Shown: positions 21,547 to 28,749 of the stretch, piece after piece | How the letters are laid out: each line of letters opens with the position of its first letter | Position numbering within the stretch: the first letter of the stretch is position 1 | From: a virus | DNA: 43,201 nt | Virus record (IMG/VR): IMGVR_UViG_3300023096_000009 | Location: 1-43,201 of that record | Reading direction: 5' to 3' (one strand) | Notes under the pieces: model-generated | Told to the model about the DNA's origin: nothing | What the model saw: only the letters and a program-made list of their open reading frames with translations | Database searches by the model: none | Position numbers and translations under genes: made by a program

Positions 21547-22887
21547 TCAGGGGGTCGTCGAAGCCGTGATGGCATCGCTGAAGTCGCCCTTGATGAAGGC
21601 TTCCGGACGGAACACCGCGAGCGCCAGGCGCTCTTCCGCCCGGATGGTCACGAGATTCTTGCGGAAGTTGTCGCTGTCCTCGGTCGAAATCTCGACGTTG
21701 GCCTCTTCGCGATCGAACACCTGCGCGCCGAGCTTGAACGCGCCGGTGAGGAACTTGTCGATCGTCATCGCCGGGGTCTCGACCACCGGCAGGCGCCACA
21801 GCGTGGACGGCCCGCCATTGACCGGGTTGCCGATGATGTGGCGACCGGTGGTGTCCTTCACCAGCTCGATGGTCGCCCAGTCGCTGGGATGCATCACGAC
21901 GCCGGTCGGGGGCAGCTCAGCGAGGAAGGCCTGCAGCATGGCGAGGCGGATGACGTCGATCTTGGTGACGCCGGCGGGCAGGGTGATCGGCGGGGCATAG
22001 GCAGTCGCCTGCGTGTAAATGCCGTTCAGATCGGTGCCGGTGCCGCCGCCGTTGAGCAGCTGGCCTTCCTCGACATATTCCAGGCCGTAACGCAGCCGCC
22101 CATCGATGTACGAGCGAAGCTGCGGCACGTCGTCGAGGATCTGCTTGGTGGCGAGCACCCAGTGCGCGATCGTGGTCACCGGAGTGGTCACGATGTCGAA
22201 CTTGATCTCCGACTGCGGCTTGGTCGCGCCGGAGGTTTCCGACACGGTCGCGGCACTGTTGGTGAAGCCGGTTTCCTTGACGTACTGGATCGCGTTCGAC
22301 GAGGTGTTGCCGGGCGTCAGCAGGTCGCGGATGGTCATGCGGCGCTGCGGCGGCGTGATTATGCCATCGACCCGCTGCGGCACGATAAGGTCGCCGGCCG
22401 AGCCGTTCGCATCGGTGGCGAGCGCCGAGATGATCGCCTTCACCTGAATGCTCAGCGTGCCCTTGCGGCTACCGGCAAGCCAGTTCTTCAGTTCCTCGCT
22501 TTCGGCGACAAACTGACCAGCGGACTTGCGGCCCTGGCCGGCCTCGTCGCCGCTGGGGCGCACCATCTTCTGCTCGAGCGCGGTCATGCGCGCCGACAGT
22601 TCGCCATGCTTCGCCAGCGCGTCATCGGCCGACTTCTTGGTCTCTTCGCTGACCTTGCCGAGATTCTTGAGTTCGAGCAGCGTGGTTTCGCCGCTCTTTT
22701 TCACTTCGTCGGCCGCGCTCTTGAGGTCGAGCGCGAGCTTGCCGAAATCGACATCGGCGGCGCCGGCAGCGGCGGTTGCGGCGATGATGCCCATGGAGTG
22801 AGCATCGCCGGGGGCGAGGAACAGGAAGCCTGCAACGAGCAGGCACACAATCGCGCTCAGCGCGAAGTAGCGGTTGCGGTTGGACAT
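21547..22887 (-). CDS. Major capsid protein, HK97 fold
   Basis: A 446-residue protein of the HK97 family. The capsid core begins at about residue 140 (ITPPQRRMTIRDLLTPGNTS and later LRYGLEYVEEGQLLNGGGTG, VVMHPSDWATIELVKDT, ending RLALAVFRPEAFIKGD). Residues about 33-125 are a helical delta/scaffold-like region usually cut by the protease. Odd: residues about 8-30 (ALSAIVCLLVAGFLFLAPGD) form a hydrophobic signal-like segment, unusual for a capsid protein. The start at 22887 is favoured by an ACGGAGACC ribosome site; a shorter start at 22794 lacks one. Confidence 0.9.
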   Translation of the reverse strand: MSNRNRYFALSAIVCLLVAGFLFLAPGDAHSMGIIAATAAAGAADVDFGKLALDLKSAADEVKKSGETTLLELKNLGKVSEETKKSADDALAKHGELSARMTALEQKMVRPSGDEAGQGRKSAGQFVAESEELKNWLAGSRKGTLSIQVKAIISALATDANGSAGDLIVPQRVDGIITPPQRRMTIRDLLTPGNTSSNAIQYVKETGFTNSAATVSETSGATKPQSEIKFDIVTTPVTTIAHWVLATKQILDDVPQLRSYIDGRLRYGLEYVEEGQLLNGGGTGTDLNGIYTQATAYAPPITLPAGVTKIDVIRLAMLQAFLAELPPTGVVMHPSDWATIELVKDTTGRHIIGNPVNGGPSTLWRLPVVETPAMTIDKFLTGAFKLGAQVFDREEANVEISTEDSDNFRKNLVTIRAEERLALAVFRPEAFIKGDFSDAITASTTP

Positions 22888-22898
22888 CGGGGTCTCCG

Positions 22899-23585
22899 TC
22901 AGGTCCGGGGAAGGAAGGCCTGCACGGCGGCATGGAGCGCGCCGAGGGCCGGATCGGTCGCCTTGCCCTCGGACTCACTCCGAATGGCCTTCGCATAGCC
23001 GACAGAGGCGATCTGTACGGCCATCGCTTTGGGGACCCCTGCCTCACGCAGGAGGTCCTCGAATTCCTTGATCGGCATGGGATCGCCATCGCGCAGGCGG
23101 CGGGCGAATTCTTCCATGCGCTCGGATTTCACATTCTCGACGCCGGCTCGGCGATTGGCCGGAAACGACACGATCGAGACCTCCATCAAACTCACCTCGA
23201 GGAGTTTGCGGGGGCCGCCATTCTCGGCCGGCTGTGTATCGACTTCGTGATAGCCGATCGACAGGCCACGGATGGCGCCCGCCTTGAGCAGGATTTTGGC
23301 CTCGTCCGCCTTCTGCACGCCGGTGAGCAGGCGACCCTTACCCCACAGGCCCTTGCCGTCCTCGGCCATGTCTTCCCAAACGCCGATCGGCGTCCAGGGA
23401 TCATGCTGCCACAGCATCAGCGGCTTGGTGCCTTCGCGACGGTGCTTCGCCAGACTGGTGGCGAAGGCGCCGGGCTCGACGCTCTCGTTGTAGCTGTCGC
23501 GGACACCGAATACCGAGCCGTAGCCCTCAAAGGTGCCGTCTTCCGACAGATCCTTGATCTGCAGGGCAAACGCTTTGGTCTTCAT
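22899..23585 (-). CDS. Prohead protease (HK97 type, U35)
   Basis: A 228-residue protease: MKTKAFALQIKDLSEDGTFE, the catalytic-region phrases MLWQHDPWTPIG (His), IRGLSIGYHEVD (Ser) and LLEVSLMEVSIVSFPANRRA, all family hallmarks. It processes the capsid delta domain during prohead maturation. It precedes the major capsid gene by 11 bp, normal for this family. Confidence 0.92.
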   Translation of the reverse strand: MKTKAFALQIKDLSEDGTFEGYGSVFGVRDSYNESVEPGAFATSLAKHRREGTKPLMLWQHDPWTPIGVWEDMAEDGKGLWGKGRLLTGVQKADEAKILLKAGAIRGLSIGYHEVDTQPAENGGPRKLLEVSLMEVSIVSFPANRRAGVENVKSERMEEFARRLRDGDPMPIKEFEDLLREAGVPKAMAVQIASVGYAKAIRSESEGKATDPALGALHAAVQAFLPRT

Positions 23586-23594
23586 CTATGGCTC

Positions 23595-24839
23595 CTAGAC
23601 GGGCTCGCCGGGGGCAGGCTGCACCGCGCGGGGCGGCGTTTTGCCAAGCTGGTCGAGGGGGACGAGGTTCGATTGCACGGTGAGCGCGTCGGCGCCGTCC
23701 CGACGCTGCAGGTTCTCTTTCCCGCGAATCTCGTTGCGGTCCATGATGCCGTTCTGAGCGAAGGTGTTGTAGAGCGCAGCGCGGCCTTGGCTGTCGGCGC
23801 GCAACAGGCCTTCAAGGTTGAATTCAGCGAAATAGCGAAGGCGCTCGGACGGCGACAACAGCTGCTTTTTCACCGCCTGCTCTATCCGCGTCAGGTAAGG
23901 ACGCAGCGAGAAGGTCAGAAATCCGATCATCTGCTGTTCAAGCCCAGTGCCCCAGCTGGTCGACTTTTCGGTGTGGCCGACCATGAAGGGCGGCACGCGG
24001 AACCACCGGCAGATTTCCTCGACGTGGAAGGCCCGCGTCATCAGCAGCTGCGCATCCTCGGGGTTCATCCCCAACGGCGCGAACTTCATGCCGGCTTCCA
24101 GCACCATAAGCTTGCCGGCATTGGTGGAGCCCATGAAGCGCTCGAACAGCTTGGCTATTTCGCCGCGCTGGTCGGGGGTAAGCCTCGCTTGTCCGCTGTC
24201 GATGAAGCCGGCGATCTGCAGCCCACTGCCAAATATCTTGGCGGCGGCTTCATCGGCCGCCATGGCGGCGCCCATGGTCTGGCGCGCATAGCTGACAGGC
24301 GAGAGCCCAACATCGCCGCCGACGCCGAACCCACGCAAATGGAAAACCTGATCCTCATCGAGCTCGCGCTCGCCTTTCGGCCCGGCATAACGATAGATTC
24401 GGCGACCGGTTGTCGAGCGGCGCACCTTCATGCGGTCGGGTCGCAGCGGAGAAAGTGACACCAGGCGGTCGCCGATCATCGACTTTTCCGCGTAGCCATT
24501 TCCCTCAAGGCAGAGGCAGGCGACCATTCCCTCCCAGAATTCGGCCGCCGTCTGGTCGCTGTTCGGGCTGTCATGCAGCAGGTCGTACAACGCCGAATCT
24601 CGTGCTGGCCGCTTGTCCTCGCCATCCCTCTCGAAAACACCCAGCGGCAGGGTGCCGATGGTCTCGGAGAGCAGGCGAACGCAAGCCCAGGCAGTCGCCA
24701 GCTGCAACGCTGTGTCGGGCGTGACTGACTTGCCGCTGGCACTTACACCTCCCGCCAAGGCCGATGCGAGGGTTTCAGCGTCGTCTCGGTTCGACAGCTT
24801 GACGTTCCGCCGGCCGAATATTCCATCCCAGATGCTCAT
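23595..24839 (-). CDS. Portal protein (HK97 family)
   Basis: A 414-residue portal: ATAWACVRLLSETIGTLPLG near the N-terminus, LYDLLHDSPNSDQTAAEFWE, a VSYARQTMGAA segment and the clip/wing part RVPPFMVGHTEKSTSWG, then LEQQMIGFLTFSLRPYLTRI. It forms the dodecameric DNA channel. Its ATG overlaps the terminase stop as ATGA. Confidence 0.92.
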   Translation of the reverse strand: MSIWDGIFGRRNVKLSNRDDAETLASALAGGVSASGKSVTPDTALQLATAWACVRLLSETIGTLPLGVFERDGEDKRPARDSALYDLLHDSPNSDQTAAEFWEGMVACLCLEGNGYAEKSMIGDRLVSLSPLRPDRMKVRRSTTGRRIYRYAGPKGERELDEDQVFHLRGFGVGGDVGLSPVSYARQTMGAAMAADEAAAKIFGSGLQIAGFIDSGQARLTPDQRGEIAKLFERFMGSTNAGKLMVLEAGMKFAPLGMNPEDAQLLMTRAFHVEEICRWFRVPPFMVGHTEKSTSWGTGLEQQMIGFLTFSLRPYLTRIEQAVKKQLLSPSERLRYFAEFNLEGLLRADSQGRAALYNTFAQNGIMDRNEIRGKENLQRRDGADALTVQSNLVPLDQLGKTPPRAVQPAPGEPV

Positions 24840-26524
24840 CCGACCATCACCGCATTCTTGAGATAGTCGTCGAGGTCAGCGACGACGGCAGCGGTCGGAT
24901 TCCGGCTCATCAGCATGGCCGCATTGAAGGCCGCAACGAGCGGATCGATCTTCGCCTTGCCGGCAATTTCCTTGGTGATGAGGATGGCGTTGCCACGCTG
25001 AACAGCCGCCGCATTGCCCACGCACCACGTCATCAGATCCGAACCATCATGCCAGAACGTCCCATCCTTGAGCTTCCGCTCCAGCCCCCAGACCGCTGGT
25101 GACAGTCGCGAGCCCTGGCCGATCGACGCCAGTTCGTCATCCACGATGCCGTGCGCCGCGAGTTCGTCGACCAGCGAGGCCACACCGAACGGGTCGAGGC
25201 CGACGCCGTATTTCTCCGGCAGAAGACCTGCTTCCTTGACGCGCTTCACGATTTGAACCGCCTCGACGATGTCTTCCGTCGCGTTGATGCACAGCTTCAG
25301 CGTGCCTTCATTCTGAAGGTCGAGCAGCTTTTGCGAGATATCCTTGCGCAGCGCGAGCACGTCGGATTGCACCCACGCCCGGCACCAAAGCAGCCAGTCG
25401 CGCGTGGTTTTGCACCGGCCGATGACGGCGAGGCCAAGCAAATCGTCGAGGCCGCCGCCGTCGATACCGACCGTCGCCACGTCACAGCGCTCGATCAATG
25501 AATCCAGCGTGATGCTGTCGTCGGCGGCAGCGAGCCAATAATCGGCACCCCGCCAGCGCCCATCGCTGGTGGCAAGGCCGATTTGCACATTGAAGTGCTG
25601 CGAGGCGAGCAGCGCGAGTTCGGCCGGACCCTTGTGCTCGGCCTTCATCAGTTCGTCCCGCAGAAACGCCTCATCGACCGAACGATTGAGGTTCGGATTG
25701 ACCAGCGGCCACGTCTTCGGATCCTTCCACCCGCCATTTTCCGCGCGGCTCAAGGGGAGCTCGTACAGGATCGGCAGCAGCGGCAGCACCATCCGGCCGG
25801 CGCGGACCTCCCGGGCGATATCGAGCTCGGCCTTGAACACGCCGGACGGCGGGGCCTTCGACTGCGTCGTGATCTGCAGCAGGAAGCCATCCGGGCGAGA
25901 GGCGAGGGAGCCGCGTATCTCGACGAAGATGTCGGCGGCCTTGGCCTTGGTCGAAAAGACGTGTGTCTCATCGATCAGGATGAAGGTGGCCTTGGAGCCG
26001 GTGATCACGTCGGCGTCGGCCGCCTTGATGATGATGACGGCCAGCGAGATGCGGTGCGTTAGCGTGCGCTGGTGCGTCTGCAGGTGGAAGAGCTTGGTCA
26101 GCTCTGGGTCCAAGCGAATGATGCCGGCAGCCTGCTTGAAGGCGATGTCGGCGATCTTCTTTGTCGGGGCGATCAGCAGCAATTCCGCTTCCGGCCGACG
26201 ATTCAGGATGGCGGCGGTCACCATGATGGCGGCCGCTATGCTCGACTTCCCGTTCTTCTTCGGGATGAGCAAGAAGAACTCGCGGATCATTCTCCGCTGC
26301 AGCTTCACATCGTAACAGCCGAACAAGGCCCTTACGAAATCGAACACCCACTCGCCGCAGGCCTCGCCATAGGTCGGCGTGCCGATGATGTCAGGGACGC
26401 GCAGCCGCTTGAATATCCGCAGCGCGCGCTCTGCTTCCTCCGGAAACAGCGGGAGGTCGGGCACCAGCGAGAGGCCCGAAAGAATGCGATCCTCCCAGTC
26501 CGGACAGGCGGTGCTCCAGTCCAT
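24836..26524 (-). CDS. terL: Terminase large subunit
   Basis: A 562-residue packaging ATPase and nuclease. Walker A-like PKKNGKSS at residues 88-95, Walker B FILIDETH at 181-188 (D185, E186), and nuclease aspartates D355 in GIDGGG, D444 in GLDPFG and D527 in KIDPLVAAFNA. The family resembles HK97-like TerL. It overlaps the small subunit stop by one base and the portal start by four, so head genes are translationally linked. Confidence 0.95.
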   Translation of the reverse strand: MDWSTACPDWEDRILSGLSLVPDLPLFPEEAERALRIFKRLRVPDIIGTPTYGEACGEWVFDFVRALFGCYDVKLQRRMIREFFLLIPKKNGKSSIAAAIMVTAAILNRRPEAELLLIAPTKKIADIAFKQAAGIIRLDPELTKLFHLQTHQRTLTHRISLAVIIIKAADADVITGSKATFILIDETHVFSTKAKAADIFVEIRGSLASRPDGFLLQITTQSKAPPSGVFKAELDIAREVRAGRMVLPLLPILYELPLSRAENGGWKDPKTWPLVNPNLNRSVDEAFLRDELMKAEHKGPAELALLASQHFNVQIGLATSDGRWRGADYWLAAADDSITLDSLIERCDVATVGIDGGGLDDLLGLAVIGRCKTTRDWLLWCRAWVQSDVLALRKDISQKLLDLQNEGTLKLCINATEDIVEAVQIVKRVKEAGLLPEKYGVGLDPFGVASLVDELAAHGIVDDELASIGQGSRLSPAVWGLERKLKDGTFWHDGSDLMTWCVGNAAAVQRGNAILITKEIAGKAKIDPLVAAFNAAMLMSRNPTAAVVADLDDYLKNAVMVG

Positions 26525-26994
26525 CAGTTGAGGGTGAGGTCGTCACCCCAGCCGGTGTTCTGACCGGCGGTCTCAGCGGCCTGGGTAGCCTCTTCCTTCT
26601 TGCCCATGCGCGGCTGAGCCGGGGCAGGGCGGGACTGCTGGGCTCCGATGAAGTCGTTCTGGCCCTTCATGATGTCGTTCCGCTCGACCAGCTTGCGAAA
26701 TTCCTTCATGGCCGCGACGTTGCCTTCGGTGGCACTCGTCCACAGCATCGTGGCGAGGCTCGCGTCGAGGCGATCACGCGCCGCCTCACGAACCTTCAGC
26801 TCGCGAAAATAATTCTTCCGCAGCGTCGGAGCGGTGATGGAAAGAGCCGCCGCGATGCGCTCGTTGTTCCAGCCGAGGGCCAGTAACATCATGACTTTGT
26901 TACGGTTTTTCTCGGTGGCGATGTGAGGCGGCCGACCACGCTTACCCCAGCCATCCGGGATCGGGTCGCCGAGCAGGTCGAAATTCGCGCTCAT
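26524..26994 (-). CDS. terS: Terminase small subunit
   Basis: A 156-residue protein with an HTH: MLLALGWNNERIAAALSITA-type phrase at about residues 36-60, followed by a helical oligomerisation part (AARDRLDASLATMLWTSATE) and a Gln/Ala/Pro-rich tail. It recognises phage DNA for packaging and delivers it to TerL. The neighbouring HNH gene and TerL support the role. Confidence 0.88.
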   Translation of the reverse strand: MSANFDLLGDPIPDGWGKRGRPPHIATEKNRNKVMMLLALGWNNERIAAALSITAPTLRKNYFRELKVREAARDRLDASLATMLWTSATEGNVAAMKEFRKLVERNDIMKGQNDFIGAQQSRPAPAQPRMGKKEEATQAAETAGQNTGWGDDLTLN

Positions 26995-27123
26995 CGAAAA
27001 AAAATCTCCGCATGGGGGGGACGCGGGTGCGCGAGGAAGGGGGCTTGGGAACTTTCGACCCCCCCACCCCTCACGATGGTTTGGGCTTAGAACACACTAA
27101 GATTCTTGCGGTTCTAAGCCTCG
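26995..27123. other. Non-coding gap between terS and HNH gene: candidate cos region
   Basis: A 129-bp gap with a seven-G run (27014-27020), a C-rich stretch around 27059-27065, and a 10-bp perfect inverted repeat (GGCTTAGAAC at 27084-27093 with GTTCTAAGCC at 27111-27120) around a 17-nt loop. HNH proteins beside terminase genes are characteristic of cos-type phages, whose cos site lies in this place. The cut point cannot be read from the sequence. Confidence 0.45.
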
Positions 27124-27486
27124 CTACCACTCACCGTTGGTGCGTTCCTCTGCCTGCTTGCGCCCGTCATGACAGGGCTTGCACAACGTCTGTAGGTTCC
27201 GCTCATCCCAGAACAGCCGCTCATCACCGCTGTGGCGGCGCTTGTGGTCGCACACCAGTTGCGCGGTGTTGCCGACCACCCGGCCACATCCCACCATCTG
27301 ACACGTGAACAGGTCGCGGCCGAAGATGGTGAGACGCAGGGCCTTCCATCGAGCCGTCTTGTACCACTTGCGCCAAGGCGTGGTGGCGTCGCGCAGTCGG
27401 CTACGGTCAGGGCCATCATGCGTCTGCATGACGATGCGGGTTGGAGCGGGCGAGAGGCGAGAGGGCGGCGCCTTCAATCGGGCCAT
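27124..27486 (-). CDS. HNH endonuclease of the packaging region
   Basis: A 120-residue protein beginning MARLKAPPSRLSPAPTRIVM, with WKALRLTIFGRDLFTCQM, CGRVVGNTAQLVCDHKRRHS, then LQTLCKPCHDGRKQ: the HNH fold with its Cys pairs for structural zinc. HNH proteins next to terS/terL take part in DNA cutting at cos sites. The start at 27486 is favoured because the family begins MxRLxxxPSRL; the longer frame to 27738 crosses the terminator. Confidence 0.9.
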   Translation of the reverse strand: MARLKAPPSRLSPAPTRIVMQTHDGPDRSRLRDATTPWRKWYKTARWKALRLTIFGRDLFTCQMVGCGRVVGNTAQLVCDHKRRHSGDERLFWDERNLQTLCKPCHDGRKQAEERTNGEW

Positions 27487-27505
27487 GCCTACTCCACCAA
27501 AGAGA

Positions 27506-27536
27506 AAGGCCCGAAAGCGTTTCCGCCTCGGGCCTT
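27506..27536 (-). terminator. Terminator separating replication and late operons
   Basis: A 9-bp perfect stem (AAGGCCCGA at 27506-27514 with TCGGGCCTT at 27528-27536), a 13-nt loop and, on the minus strand, a T-rich tail TTTCTCTTT. It lies between the end of the 282-residue protein (27579) and the HNH start (27486), marking the border of the replication unit and the packaging unit. A late promoter should follow it. Confidence 0.75.
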
Positions 27537-27578
27537 CTTCGTATCCGTGCACAGAAGGCACCAAACGACTGCCGCAAG

Positions 27579-28427
27579 TCAACTGGCCCCTGTGCGTATC
27601 TTCAGCAATGACGGGAGAATGCGGCTTTGCGGGGCATCGGCCAGCCACGGCCGGGCCGGGCAACGCGGACCTGTCACGCATTTTGTCGTCAGTGATTCGG
27701 AAAGCTCGTCGGCCAGCAGGGTCAAAGCAGCGTGCCACACCTCATGCTCGGCACGGTCGCATGCGGTCCCGAATGGCGAGGGGGACAGTTCCTGACGCTG
27801 ATAAGCGCCGGTCATCGGGCGCTTGGCCTTGGGGCAATACCCATCACCCTCGACCTCGATGGTGCCGATGATCTCGCCATGCACCATCTGCGGCACCAGG
27901 CGCCGCACGAACCACTTCGGCTTGCCGCGCTCGCGCACCCATTGCAGCACGGTCGTCTCGGCTTCCCACACCGGCGTCGTGCCCATCATGGCGTGCTTCT
28001 GCACCAGCCATGCCGCCGAGCATTTGAAGCGCCGCACGCCGTCCTCACCGACAGCGCTCATGCGGTCGAGTGCATTGGCGACCACGGCCTCGCCGAGCAG
28101 GCCCCATTCTTCCACCGTCGCCATATCGCCAAACGGCCACCAATCGGCAGGGACGTCCAAGGTGAGCCCAGCAAGGCCCTCGACCGCGTGGGCGACCGCA
28201 AGGGCGTCAGCGTGCGGCCCTACAAGCGCCGAGCGGTCAGGCGTCACCCCGAAGAGGTTCCGCACATCGGGGCCGTCGATCACAGCAAGGTGCCGGCCAT
28301 AGGACGAAACCGAGTCCCAACCCTTAGCCAGTTCCAGCGCCATGGTGCGCGCCTCTACCGGCTCTTTCGGCAGCTCGGTCCGATAAGCCCACACCAGCAA
28401 GTCTTCGATGTCGATGGTGGATTTCAT
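27579..28427 (-). CDS. Unknown protein beside the iteron block
   Basis: A 282-residue protein beginning MKSTIDIEDLLVWAYRTELP. It has an alpha-helical N-terminal half, a run AAWLVQKHAMMGTTPVWEAE, and a central charged region with WVRERGKPKWFVRRLVPQMV, then a helical C-terminus. The start at 28427 gives a gap holding the iterons upstream; the longer frame to 28556 would run through them. It sits downstream of the primase-helicase pair on the same strand. I recognise no domain; origin recognition is a possibility from position only. Confidence 0.6.
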   Translation of the reverse strand: MKSTIDIEDLLVWAYRTELPKEPVEARTMALELAKGWDSVSSYGRHLAVIDGPDVRNLFGVTPDRSALVGPHADALAVAHAVEGLAGLTLDVPADWWPFGDMATVEEWGLLGEAVVANALDRMSAVGEDGVRRFKCSAAWLVQKHAMMGTTPVWEAETTVLQWVRERGKPKWFVRRLVPQMVHGEIIGTIEVEGDGYCPKAKRPMTGAYQRQELSPSPFGTACDRAEHEVWHAALTLLADELSESLTTKCVTGPRCPARPWLADAPQSRILPSLLKIRTGAS

Positions 28428-28749
28428 GGCTCTTACCAGTGTTTCGAGGGTTTCGAGAGTATATCGAGGGTATGTTAAAACCCTCGAAGCCGGAAAAGAA
28501 CAACAATTACAATATATTACAGAACTTAATCGAGGGTATCGAGGGTTTAAAGTCACCTAACACATAAGAAATAGAGCCTGCTAAACTTCCAATTCCCCGA
28601 ACCCCCACCAACATCCCTTACGCGCGCGAAACCCTCGATACCCTCGATTGATCCCGCTAAGCCATTGAATGCCATTCAGAATTCGGTGTTCGAGGGTTTT
28701 TGGGCGACCCTCGATAACCCTCGAAACTATCGATGCAATTATGCAAGTG
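28428..28749. repeat. Iteron block with AT-rich segment: candidate replication origin
   Basis: Eleven copies of TCGAGGGT or its complement: direct at 28444, 28453 (TCGAGAGT), 28464, 28530, 28539 and 28690; inverted at 28480, 28631, 28640, 28707 and 28717. Neighbouring copies are spaced 9 to 11 bases. Between copies 4 and 5 lies a strongly AT-rich segment (28494-28530), unlike the GC-rich surroundings. Block boundaries are the helicase gene end (28750) and the start at 28427. Repeats in both orientations around an AT-rich stretch are typical of replication origins of phages and plasmids. Confidence 0.65.

Noticed and set aside
22932-24458. Long plus-strand frame of 508 residues
   Set aside because: It is antisense to the protease and portal genes, with a composition typical of shadow frames in GC-rich DNA.
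27732-28478. Plus-strand frame of 248 residues
   Set aside because: Antisense shadow of the 282-residue protein and through the iterons; arginine/histidine-rich without family character.
28444-28724. CRISPR array
   Set aside because: Repeats are 8 bases, in both orientations and with irregular spacing; no cas genes.
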